This document shows, piece by piece, positions 24,638-32,912 of a stretch of 64,000 nt of DNA. The stretch's first letter is position 1. Each line of letters opens with the position of its first letter. Position numbers and translations under genes: made by a program. Source of the stretch: Kitasatospora sp. NBC_01266 (GTDB taxonomy: Bacteria > Actinomycetota > Actinomycetes > Streptomycetales > Streptomycetaceae); the NCBI RefSeq assembly GCF_036242395.1, contig NZ_CP108458.1:1302001-1366000 (forward strand), read 5' to 3'. Below the pieces are notes generated by a model that did no database searches, was not told the origin of the DNA, and was given only the letters and a program-made list of their open reading frames with translations.

Positions 24638-27000
24638 GCGCCGCACCGTTCATCCTCGACCCCGGCGAGCGGTGGGGCCAGCTCGGGGCCCTCCTCGTGC
24701 GGGACTGGCCGCCCCTCGGCGCTGTGCTCATCGCGGCCGCGACGCTGCGGTGGAGCATGCGCTGGTGGGTTCACCGCTCCCGGCAACGCCGTCTCACCGC
24801 CGACGGCACCACTTTGGTAATCCTCGCCCCGCCCACCGTCGAGCCGCGAGCGGCCGAGGTCCTGTGGGGGCACCTCATCGGCCTGCTGAAGCCCTGGTGG
24901 CAACGCCTGGCCGGCGGCCAGCCGCACATCGCGTTCGAGTACCGCTTCACCTCCAACGGTCTGACCATCCGCCTCTGGACGCCCGGCGTGATCCCGGCCT
25001 CCCTGCTGCGGCGGGCGGTGGAGTCGGCCTGGCCCGGCGCCCACACCACACTCGAACGCCCGGAAGCCCGGATCGAACTCGGCAAGGAACAACCCTTCGT
25101 CACCGGCGGCACGTTGCGCTTGGCGCGGCCCGAGATCCTCCCGCTGAGGACCGAGCACGGCGCCGATCCGCTACGCGCCCTGCTCGGCGCGGGGCTCAGT
25201 CTGGGAGCCGGTGAGGAGGTCACGGTCAGCGTGCTCGTCCGCCCGGCCACCGGTGCCCGCGTCCGCCGGGCCAAGTACCGGCTCCGCACCATGGGTGACG
25301 GGAGTGGCGGGCCCGCGAGAACCGGCCGGCTCTTCGACCTCCTCACCCATCAGCCCTCTCGCGCCACGCTGACCAGCCGGGATCCCGAGCAGAACGCCGA
25401 GCTTCGCGCCGCCCTCCTCAAGGCCGCCGGACCACAGTGGGAGACCGTCACCCGCTACTGCGTCACGGTTCCTACCTTGGGAAGTGACGAGTCGGCGCTC
25501 TCGGCAGCCCGAGTGCGCGGCCGGAGCCGGGCACACGCCGTCGCCTCCGCTTTCGCCGTGTACTCCGGGCGGAACTGGTACGCCCGCCACCGGCTGCGGC
25601 ATCCCGCAGAAAGCCTCACCACACGTCACTTTCCCCACCGGGGTGACCTCTTGTCCGTCCCCGAGCTCGCGGCGCTCGCGCACCTGCCCACCGACCCCGC
25701 CGCCCCAGGTGTCCAGCGCGCCGGTGCCCGCTCCGTCCCTCCCGCTCCCGCCATCGCGCGCCCCGGACCGTCCGCCAAACCCCTCGGAACCGCCGACAGC
25801 GGCCCCACCCGGCCCGTCGGCCTCGCAGTGAGCGACGCCCGCCACCACCTGCACATCGTCGGAGCCACCGGATCCGGCAAGTCCACCCTGATGGCGACCA
25901 TGATCCTCGACGACGCCCGCGCCGGACGAGGCGCCGTCGTGATCGACCCCAAAGGCGACCTCATCAACGAACTCCTCACTCGCCTACCCGAGTCCGCCCT
26001 CGGACGGACCGTGCTCATCGACCCGGACGACCACGCCCTGCCGCCCCGCCTCAACGTGCTCGAAGGTCCGGACCCCGACATCGTGGTCGACAACCTCGCC
26101 GGAATCTTCCGCCGGATCTTCGCCGCCTACTGGGGCCCGCGCACCGACGACGTCATGCGCGCCGCCTGCCTCACCCTCATGACCTCCACCACCACGCGGG
26201 ACACGGTCACACTCGCCAACCTGCCGCCCCTGCTCACCGACCCGCTGTACCGCCGCCGGATCACCCGCGGTGTCAACGACAAGGTCCTGCGCGGCTTCTG
26301 GGCCTGGTATGAGCAGCTCTCCGAGCCCGCCCGAGCAGCCGTCACCGCCCCGCTGATGAACAAGCTCCGCGCGTTCCTGCTGCGCCCGTTCGTCCAGCAC
26401 ACTGTCGCCGGCGGACCCTCCACCATCGACCTCGGAGCGGTCCTCGACGGCGGCCTCGCCCTGGTCCGCCTTCCCAAAGGCGTACTCGGCGAGGACACCG
26501 CCCGACTGCTCGGCTCCTTCGTCGTCGCCAAGACCTGGCAGGCCGCCGCCCAACGTGCGGGCCGGCGCGAGAGCACGCGGCGAGACGCCGCGATGTACCT
26601 GGACGAGGCCCACAACTTCCTCAGCCTCCCCTACCCGCTGGAGGACATCCTCGCCGAAGCCCGCGGCTACCGGCTCGGGCTCGTCCTCGCCCACCAGAAC
26701 CTCGCCCAGCTCCCCCGCGACCTGCGAGAAGGCATCTCCGCCAACGCTCGCTCCAAGATCGTCTTCAATGCTTCCCCCGATGACGCCCGCGACCTCGAAC
26801 GCCACATGCGCCCCAACCTCACCGCCCACGACCTCGCGCACCTCGGCGCCTACCAGGCCGCTGCCCGCCTGGTCACCCACTCTGCCGACGCCCCCGCCTT
26901 CACCCTGCGCACGACACCCCTGCCCGCGCCCGTCCCGGGACGCGCCGGCGAAGTACGCCGCTCATCCCGCTCCACCTACGGCCCCTCCACCGGAAAGTGA
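24634..27000 (+). CDS. type IV coupling protein (VirD4/TraG-like, helicase HerA-type)
   Basis: A 788-residue protein with one N-terminal membrane helix (GAVLIAAATLRWSMRWWV). A long N-terminal region resembling the preceding VirB4/TraC-type fold precedes the ATPase core: Walker A IVGATGSGKSTLMATM at about 409, IDPKGDLINELLTRL, Walker B MYLDEAHNFLSLPY at about 654 and LAHQNLAQLPRDLREG. It would select and pump the DNA-relaxase complex into the channel. It overlaps the next gene by GTGA. Confidence 0.87.
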   Translation: MSAAPFILDPGERWGQLGALLVRDWPPLGAVLIAAATLRWSMRWWVHRSRQRRLTADGTTLVILAPPTVEPRAAEVLWGHLIGLLKPWWQRLAGGQPHIAFEYRFTSNGLTIRLWTPGVIPASLLRRAVESAWPGAHTTLERPEARIELGKEQPFVTGGTLRLARPEILPLRTEHGADPLRALLGAGLSLGAGEEVTVSVLVRPATGARVRRAKYRLRTMGDGSGGPARTGRLFDLLTHQPSRATLTSRDPEQNAELRAALLKAAGPQWETVTRYCVTVPTLGSDESALSAARVRGRSRAHAVASAFAVYSGRNWYARHRLRHPAESLTTRHFPHRGDLLSVPELAALAHLPTDPAAPGVQRAGARSVPPAPAIARPGPSAKPLGTADSGPTRPVGLAVSDARHHLHIVGATGSGKSTLMATMILDDARAGRGAVVIDPKGDLINELLTRLPESALGRTVLIDPDDHALPPRLNVLEGPDPDIVVDNLAGIFRRIFAAYWGPRTDDVMRAACLTLMTSTTTRDTVTLANLPPLLTDPLYRRRITRGVNDKVLRGFWAWYEQLSEPARAAVTAPLMNKLRAFLLRPFVQHTVAGGPSTIDLGAVLDGGLALVRLPKGVLGEDTARLLGSFVVAKTWQAAAQRAGRRESTRRDAAMYLDEAHNFLSLPYPLEDILAEARGYRLGLVLAHQNLAQLPRDLREGISANARSKIVFNASPDDARDLERHMRPNLTAHDLAHLGAYQAAARLVTHSADAPAFTLRTTPLPAPVPGRAGEVRRSSRSTYGPSTGK

Positions 27001-27971
27001 GCCCACCCATGCGCCTCACCACGACTACCGAATCCCGCATCCGCACCACCTCCACCAGCACGCGTCGCCATCCGCCGCTACACAGCCTCGCCTCCCGGCT
27101 GACCGAGCGTGACCTGTGGCTGCTGGACATGCTGCTCGAACACCGCGTCCTGACGTCCACTCACGTCGCCGACCTCGCCTACACCTCCCGTCGCTCCGCC
27201 AACCGCCGCCTGGCCGCCCTCGCCGAGCTCGACCTTCTCACCACCTTCCGGCCGCAGCTCCCGCTCGGCTCCGCCCCCACCCACTTCGCCCTCGGCCGTA
27301 CCGGTGCGAACCTGCTCGCCGCTCGGCTCGCCACCACCCCCGCCGCCCTCGGCTGGCACCCCGACACCGCCACCCGGATCGCCTTCTCCCCCACCCTCAA
27401 CCACGACCTCGGCGTCGCCACCTTCTTCACCGCCCTCGCTCACGGCTCCACCCCTGCCGCGTACTTGAGCACCTGGTGGTCCGAGCTGCGGTGCCGTGAC
27501 CAGTGGGGTGACCTCGCCCAGCCCGACGCGTACGCGACCACCACCAACTGGACCGGGAGCATCGCGTTCTTCCTCGAACACGACACCGGCACCGAGTCGC
27601 TGACCCGGCTGGCCGCCAAGCTCGACGACTACGCCGAACTCGCCCTCGCCACCCGCAGTCGCCCGCTGGTCCTGTTCAGCCTGCACAGCCAGCGCCGCGA
27701 AGTGAACCTCCACCAGCGCCTGGCCGCACACCGGGCCCTCGACCACCTGGCCGTCGCCACTCACACCCGCGACCAGCCACTTTCCCCCGCTGAAGCCGTC
27801 TGGCTGCCGCTCGGTATCGGCGGGCGACGGCAGTCGCTTGCCGACCTCCCCGACGGCTGGACCGCTGACCGGCGCCCCGTGACGGCCCCGCCCACAACGG
27901 GTGTCATGCGAGCCGTCGTTCCAGCGCCGAACCCGCTCGCCCCCGGTCACCCCGCCCGCTCGCACGTCTGA
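26997..27971 (+). CDS. replication-relaxation (MobC-like winged-helix) protein
   Basis: A 324-residue protein starting at GTG 26997 (ATG 27009 is possible). The winged helix at ~30-95 reads LTERDLWLLDMLLEHRVLTS, HVADLAYTSRRSANRRLAAL. The rest follows the replication-relaxation family: HDLGVATFFTALAHG, WWSELRCRDQWGDL, PDAYATT, then FFLEHDTGTESLTRLAAKLD. These proteins accompany T4SS/coupling protein genes in actinomycete ICEs and probably help DNA processing, but no relaxase is next to it. Confidence 0.78.
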   Translation: MSPPMRLTTTTESRIRTTSTSTRRHPPLHSLASRLTERDLWLLDMLLEHRVLTSTHVADLAYTSRRSANRRLAALAELDLLTTFRPQLPLGSAPTHFALGRTGANLLAARLATTPAALGWHPDTATRIAFSPTLNHDLGVATFFTALAHGSTPAAYLSTWWSELRCRDQWGDLAQPDAYATTTNWTGSIAFFLEHDTGTESLTRLAAKLDDYAELALATRSRPLVLFSLHSQRREVNLHQRLAAHRALDHLAVATHTRDQPLSPAEAVWLPLGIGGRRQSLADLPDGWTADRRPVTAPPTTGVMRAVVPAPNPLAPGHPARSHV

Positions 27972-27980
27972 GCGGGGCTG

Positions 27981-28931
27981 GTGGAGTCCGCGGCGGCACG
28001 ATCCGGCGCCGCGGCCGGGGTGGGTTGCCTCGCCGCCGCTCTGCTCTTCATCGCGGCGGCCACCGCCGTAGTGTCGACCATCAGTGGCGGCCTCTTCGAC
28101 TTCTTCTCCGGACCCGGCGAACCCAGCTCCGTCGCCCGATCGGACATCCCACCCCGGATGCTGGCGCTGTATCAGCAGGCGGCTCCCACCTGCCCTGGCC
28201 TGCCGTGGACGGTGCTCGCCGCCATCGGCGAGATCGAGACCCACCACGGCCTCGACACCAACCAGGTTTCCAGCGCCGGAGCCGTTGGCCCCATGCAGTT
28301 TCTCCCCGACACCTTCCAGCAGTACGCGCTACCCGTCCCGCCCGGCGGCGCCAACCCGCCCACCCCCTGGGACCCGACCGACGCCGTCTACGCCGCCGCC
28401 CGCCTCCTGTGCGACAACGGAGCCCGCGACGGCCACGACCTGCACGCCGCGATCTACGCCTACAACCACGCCGACTGGTACGTCGCCCAGGTCCTCGCCC
28501 AGGCCCGCCAGTACGCCCTCGACGCCGATCGGCAGACCGCCCCGGTCCCAGCACCCAACCAGGCCACCGCAACCGCCATCGCCTTCGCCCGCTCCAAGGA
28601 AGGCACCCCCTACGAGTGGGGCGGCACCGGCGACCCCGGCCACGGCTACGACTGCTCCGGACTCACCCAAGCCGCCTACGCCGCAGCCGGCATCCCGCTC
28701 CCCCGTGTCGCCCAGGACCAGTACGACGCCACCCCCAAGGTCCCCGACACCGCCCCGCTCCTTCCCGGCGACCTCGTCTTCTACGGCACCTCCACCAACG
28801 ACATCACCCACGTCGGCCTCTACGTCGGCACCGGACAGATGATCGACGCCGCCCACACCGGAACCCTCGTCCGCACCGAGCCATACCGCCACCACGACCA
28901 CTACCTCGGCGCCACCCGACCAGCCCCCTGA
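27981..28931 (+). CDS. lytic transglycosylase-NlpC/P60 peptidoglycan hydrolase (VirB1-like)
   Basis: A 316-residue protein with an N-terminal membrane anchor (VGCLAAALLFIAAATAVVST). A lytic-transglycosylase/lysozyme-like domain (residues ~55-170) has catalytic Glu in AAIGEIETHHGLDT and AVGPMQFLPDTF. The C-terminal NlpC/P60 domain has catalytic Cys in YDCSGLTQAAY and His in ITHVGLYVG. It should open the thick cell wall for the conjugation channel. Start is GTG 27981, 9 bp after the preceding stop. Confidence 0.88.
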   Translation: MESAAARSGAAAGVGCLAAALLFIAAATAVVSTISGGLFDFFSGPGEPSSVARSDIPPRMLALYQQAAPTCPGLPWTVLAAIGEIETHHGLDTNQVSSAGAVGPMQFLPDTFQQYALPVPPGGANPPTPWDPTDAVYAAARLLCDNGARDGHDLHAAIYAYNHADWYVAQVLAQARQYALDADRQTAPVPAPNQATATAIAFARSKEGTPYEWGGTGDPGHGYDCSGLTQAAYAAAGIPLPRVAQDQYDATPKVPDTAPLLPGDLVFYGTSTNDITHVGLYVGTGQMIDAAHTGTLVRTEPYRHHDHYLGATRPAP

Positions 28932-28945
28932 GCAGCGCACACCGA

Positions 28946-29746
28946 GGTGCGCACCCAGCCACCAGGTGAACACCGCCAACTGGGTGGGTACGCGCGCACC
29001 CACAGCCGAGGCGCGCACACCCACCGAACCGAACACCACCAGGAGCAGCACGACCGTGAGCGACACGCACCCGATCTCGCCTCCGACGCCTGCCGAGATC
29101 CGCCGCACCGGGCTCGTGCTCACCGCCGGCACCTGGATCCTCATCATCGCCGTATGCACCTTTTCTGCCATGACGGGCACTCAGTTCATCGGTGCGCACT
29201 CCCCCTGGCACTGGTCCGGCTGGATCCTCGCCACTAGCATCGACGTCGCCTTCGTCATGTCCCTCCAAGCCGACGCGACCCTAGCGCGCTACGGCGTCAG
29301 CAGCGGGCGCTGGCCTGCCGCTTTCCGCTTGCTGACCGGTACCTTCTCCGTCTTCGTGAACATCGGAGACGCCGCTCTCCAGCACGATCCAGTCGGCGTC
29401 GTCGTCCACTTGATCGCCCCCGCCCTCCTCCTCGTCCTCGGCGAAGCCGGCCCCGCCTGGCAACTCCAGCTGGTCGCCCTCCACCGCGGTGCCCACCCGG
29501 TGCGCGCAGCAGCCACCAGTCCGGACACCAGGGGTGCGCACCTGGTCCCCGAGGTGCGCACCCCCGAGACCGACCCGCCGGCCGACGCCGAGGAGGCGCG
29601 ATCACGGATCCTCCAAGGCCGACTCAACGGCCTGAGCCAACGCGAAACGGCCCGCTGGGCCCACCGCAGCCCCACCTTCGTCCGCAAGCTCTGGAGCACC
29701 TTGGACGACGACCTCGGCGACCCGTCTTGAACACGGAGGTGCGCAC
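28946..29746. repeat. dispersed GGTGCGCAC repeats (core palindrome GTGCGCAC)
   Basis: Five exact copies of GGTGCGCAC occur at 28946, 29191, 29533, 29553 and 29738, three of them preceded by GA. Near-matches are GAGGCGCGCAC at 29008 and GGTGCGCGC near 29499. Roughly 0.03 copies of the 8-bp core would be expected by chance in 800 bp of such DNA. They flank and lie within the DUF2637 gene at the end of the transfer operon. They may be binding sites of a transfer, plasmid-spread or partition protein, by analogy with TraB recognition repeats in Streptomyces plasmids (inference). Confidence 0.6.
29056..29730 (+). CDS. DUF2637 / SpdB-like membrane protein with C-terminal HTH
   Basis: A 224-residue protein; GTG 29056 with AGGAG upstream is preferred to 28966. 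Four membrane helices lie between residues ~18 and 145 (LVLTAGTWILIIAVCTF, WHWSGWILATSIDVAFVMSL, FRLLTGTFSVFVNIGDAAL, VHLIAPALLLVLGEAG). This is the DUF2637/SpdB pattern of proteins linked to plasmid spread between mycelial compartments. The C-terminus holds a helix-turn-helix (LNGLSQRETARWAHRSPTFV) that could bind DNA. The gene body contains two or three GGTGCGCAC repeats. Confidence 0.7.
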   Translation: MSDTHPISPPTPAEIRRTGLVLTAGTWILIIAVCTFSAMTGTQFIGAHSPWHWSGWILATSIDVAFVMSLQADATLARYGVSSGRWPAAFRLLTGTFSVFVNIGDAALQHDPVGVVVHLIAPALLLVLGEAGPAWQLQLVALHRGAHPVRAAATSPDTRGAHLVPEVRTPETDPPADAEEARSRILQGRLNGLSQRETARWAHRSPTFVRKLWSTLDDDLGDPS

Positions 29747-29829
29747 AGGAGCGGCATCCGGGCTGGCCACGGAGGCCGATCTTGCCGGGCTGACCGACCA
29801 GGTTGTTGACGACCTTGGACAATGCCCTC

Positions 29830-30435
29830 ATGGACGATGCCTTCACGCTCCTTCGGCGAGCGACCGATCTGCTCCCCGAGGGAGCCCGCGCCGAAAACGG
29901 CGTGACGGTCGACGACGTCCGCGACTACCAACGGCACCAGGAGTGGGGGCTCGTCCTGGACCTCCTGATGGAGATCGCGGACGAGCGCCCTGTCCCGTTG
30001 CCGTTCTGGTCACTACTGGCGGACGCCGCCCGCCAGATGATGCTGGACCACAGCGCCCACTGGTGCGAGTGGCGGGCCGGGGAGACCCAGCACGGCACTT
30101 TCCGGGCTAGGTTGAGTCTGCTGAGCACGCAGGAGGGCGGACGCCGGACCGCATTCTCCGGGCAGGGGCAACTCCGGCCGCTCTGGGACATCGGCAATCC
30201 AGAACCCGACGGCGGGCAGGCCGTGAACGTTGCACGGCTGTGGGTGGAGGATGCGCTTGAGCTGGCGCCGGGAGAGGTCGGTACGGTCCGCCTGGCTCCG
30301 CTTTGCCCCGAACAGTGGCGCCATGTCAAGCCTGGAGACGTGATCACCATGCACGAGGGCAGGCCGATTGTCGGCACGGCCACGATCATCGAGGTAGTAC
30401 CGCCTGCCGCTACCGGGCCCGAGGGGAAACTGTAG
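29830..30435 (+). CDS. two-domain protein: immunity-like helical part plus beta-barrel part
   Basis: A 201-residue protein, ATG 29830. The N-terminal ~70 residues (AFTLLRRATDLLPEGA, HQEWGLVLDLLMEIADE) recall MafI-type small helical immunity proteins. The C-terminal ~110 residues are beta-rich (VGTVRLAPLCPEQWRHVKPG then VITMHEGRPIVGTATIIEV), reminiscent of the C-terminal barrel of elongation factor Tu-like proteins. The combination suggests an immunity protein guarding translation, but this is inference from patterns only. Confidence 0.5.
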   Translation: MDDAFTLLRRATDLLPEGARAENGVTVDDVRDYQRHQEWGLVLDLLMEIADERPVPLPFWSLLADAARQMMLDHSAHWCEWRAGETQHGTFRARLSLLSTQEGGRRTAFSGQGQLRPLWDIGNPEPDGGQAVNVARLWVEDALELAPGEVGTVRLAPLCPEQWRHVKPGDVITMHEGRPIVGTATIIEVVPPAATGPEGKL

Positions 30436-30556
30436 GCCCCAGCCGCAGGGAGTCCCGAGGTGCTCGGAGAACTGCGTGCTCGTTCACGCCGACGTGGCCA
30501 GCGAACGCGCTCAAGTGTCTGTTCGACGTGCTCACCTTTCGTGCGACGATCCTGGC

Positions 30557-32089
30557 ATGGTCAACCTCGATGTCCCCTCTCCATGGCGCCGTGCGGGTAA
30601 AGGCGGTCTGCGTGGAGCGCCACCGGGCCGGCGAGGTTCCTCGATCGCCGCTCTCGGGGCCTTGCTGGATCGCTCGCTGGTGCAGATCGCTGACGCCTCC
30701 TCGGATGCCCGCCGCTTCGACCGGGAGACCATCAGCGTGGTGGCGGACGTGTGGGACAACAACACCTTCCCGCTGTTCGGGGCGGCGACGGCCGGCACGC
30801 GAAGCGGGCGCGAACGTCGTGCGCTCGCGGCGTTGGAGTGGATGGCCAGCCTCGGGGAGGAGAGACGCGCCTGGATGCTGGAGCAGGCCTCCGCAGCCGG
30901 ACACTCCTTGGACGAGCTACTCGCGCCCGTGAAGCCGTACGTGCCAGGTCGTGACTATCTGGGACGGGTGATGGCGCCGGTGATGGCGGTGACGCCGCAG
31001 AACGCGGAGAGTCTGGCCGCCGACTACGACCTGTCGTCGGCCGAGGTCCGCCATCTGCGGGTGGAGCGGGCCGGCGGCCGTCTCGTCGGCTATCTCGAAC
31101 TGGCTGTCGCCCGTTGCTATCCCGTGGACGACGGCGCCTCTCCCGAGGCCGCGACGCTGGGCATACGGCTGCGCGACATTACCGCGGTCCGCTTCGATTC
31201 CCACGACGCCCGGGGCGCCACGCTTCGAACAGAGGCGGGTGGGGTGTCGATCGGCATCGGAGCCCGCGGCACACTCCGCGCGGTGACAGCTGACCTCCGC
31301 CCGGACGACCGCTGCTGGTACCTGTCCGCCGCCGGACACCGGGCCGACGCGACCACACCACCCCGCGACAGCCAACCCGCCTGGCCCGACTCCCCGCGGG
31401 AGGGACGCTTGGGCGCCAACGCCATGGCCGCCGCGACCCTCCTCCACCGCGCCATGCTGCACATCCGGATGGTCCGCTCCGCCGGCGGCGCTCAGCGCGT
31501 CCCGGTGCACGATTTCCACCGGGCCTTCGCCGGAGCGGGCGAGGCGATCTTCACCGCCGGCGCGCACCGCCTGCCCTACCGCCGTGAAGCCGCCTTCCGC
31601 CGCCTGATCGAGCGCTGGGCCCGGCGCGGCGGCCCAGCCCTCGCCGACTGGTTCACCTCAGTGCTGCAACAGACGGCCCAGCAACCAGATTTCCTCGCCG
31701 ACCTCCGTGACCAGGACCGAGCACGCTCGGCCGCCGACGCACCGCAGCAGCCCGCCCCAGAAACCACAGCGATCCCCGGTCCACCGGAGGCCGAGCTCCG
31801 ACTGGCCACCTATGCTGCGGCACACACGCGCTACGGCATACCCCACGACGCCTCCGCCCTCGTGCACCTGGCCATGCCGCCCGCCCCCGGAACTACCGAA
31901 GACACCCCGTGGCGCCTGCGCGCCGTGAAAGGCACCAACCCCGCCCACTTCCGATTGCGAACCGAGGCATTCCAGAACACCAGCCGTCCCCCGGTCACAG
32001 TTGACGACAATGCGGCCCGCCACTTCGTCCTGCACGACGGGGCCCTCGACATCACGAGCGGGGAAGACTGGAACCACGATCCGTCGTAA
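30557..32089 (+). CDS. unknown 510-residue protein
   Basis: ATG 30557 starts MVNLDVPSPWRRAGKG; longer in-frame readings upstream look noncoding. There is no membrane segment. An N-terminal helical domain (DRETISVVADVWDNNTFPL, LAALEWMASLGEERRAWML), a central beta domain (VRHLRVERAGGRLVGYLELA, YPVDDGASPEAATLG, GIRLRDITAVRFDS) and a C-terminal region rich in Thr/Pro (LHLAMPPAPGTTEDTPWRLR) can be seen. I do not recognise a family. It follows the T4SS operon after 120 bp and may have its own promoter. Confidence 0.55.
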   Translation: MVNLDVPSPWRRAGKGGLRGAPPGRRGSSIAALGALLDRSLVQIADASSDARRFDRETISVVADVWDNNTFPLFGAATAGTRSGRERRALAALEWMASLGEERRAWMLEQASAAGHSLDELLAPVKPYVPGRDYLGRVMAPVMAVTPQNAESLAADYDLSSAEVRHLRVERAGGRLVGYLELAVARCYPVDDGASPEAATLGIRLRDITAVRFDSHDARGATLRTEAGGVSIGIGARGTLRAVTADLRPDDRCWYLSAAGHRADATTPPRDSQPAWPDSPREGRLGANAMAAATLLHRAMLHIRMVRSAGGAQRVPVHDFHRAFAGAGEAIFTAGAHRLPYRREAAFRRLIERWARRGGPALADWFTSVLQQTAQQPDFLADLRDQDRARSAADAPQQPAPETTAIPGPPEAELRLATYAAAHTRYGIPHDASALVHLAMPPAPGTTEDTPWRLRAVKGTNPAHFRLRTEAFQNTSRPPVTVDDNAARHFVLHDGALDITSGEDWNHDPS

Positions 32090-32167
32090 GCACGTTGGTC
32101 TACACAAGGCTGAGCGCGTTGCCTCGAGGGCGGTCACACGCGTGGCTATCGGCCGAGTGGATCAGGC

Positions 32168-32689
32168 CTACCTCCAGAGGTCATCCCCGTCACGTCCGCT
32201 CGGATCCATGGTGAGGAGTTCCTCGTGCAGGCCCGAGAGGCATCGTCCGCTCGATGAGCCGTCTTCGCCGGCCTCCATGACCACCCAGCCGACGCCCACA
32301 TCCGAGACGTTCACGTCACCGCCGGCGTCAAGCTCATCGAGCGTTGCGAACACCGATTCATAGGCCACAGCTCGGGCCAGGAGAACCAGGTCAGCCCTGT
32401 CCGCTCCAGCGGCGAGGAGCCGCCGAGCAGCCGGAAGTTGATCGAGCGCGCCCGGGTCGGCCCAACCGTCAATCGGACTGCGCCACAGTCCTCGGAGCAG
32501 CAGGAAGCGGGCGAGATGCGGCAGGTCCTCGCTGATCTCGGACCTCGCCCAGTCCGCACCATCAGCCGCCCCGAGAGTCTCGAACTGGGCGCGTAGCGAC
32601 AGCGCGACGGCCTGTCGCGGCGCATCCAGGCTGCCCAGCCATGCTTGCCATGCCGTCTGAGGATCACTCACCGGAACAGCATGCACCAC
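32168..32689 (-). CDS. conserved hypothetical protein
   Basis: A 173-residue, acidic, helical protein (TAWQAWLGSLDAPRQAVALS, LRAQFETLGAADG, FLLLRGLWRSPIDGWADP). The C-terminal 30 residues are hydrophilic with a run of Ser. The family is unknown. It converges with the 30557 gene, and the next 220 bp (32690-32912) contain no gene except a terminator-like hairpin. Confidence 0.55.
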   Translation of the reverse strand: MVHAVPVSDPQTAWQAWLGSLDAPRQAVALSLRAQFETLGAADGADWARSEISEDLPHLARFLLLRGLWRSPIDGWADPGALDQLPAARRLLAAGADRADLVLLARAVAYESVFATLDELDAGGDVNVSDVGVGWVVMEAGEDGSSSGRCLSGLHEELLTMDPSGRDGDDLWR

Positions 32690-32867
32690 GGTCGCCGCGA
32701 CCGTTCTCTCAACCGGTCTCGCTCAGCAGCGTCTCACGCACCCCAGGACACCAAGGCAGCAGACGATCACCAACACGCTGGGCCCTCAGCCAGTGCCGGA
32801 CACGGCACTCACCCAGTCTCCGGTTGTGCAACACCAGTTGAGTAATGCCGAGCCGAGCGGTTGGGGG

Positions 32868-32897
32868 ACCGCCCCTGGGGGTGACCCAAGGGGCGGT
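32868..32897 (-). terminator. intrinsic-type hairpin downstream of the 34.1 kb gene
   Basis: ACCGCCCCTGGG (32868-32879) pairs with CCAAGGGGCGGT (32886-32897) with one mismatch and a 6-nt loop. It lies 15 bp past the stop codon of the gene at 32913, on the minus strand, in the right place to end the 38.7-32.9 kb transcription run. No U-tract follows, which is common for actinomycete terminators. Confidence 0.6.
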
Positions 32898-32912
32898 GCC
32901 GGTGCATGCCGA

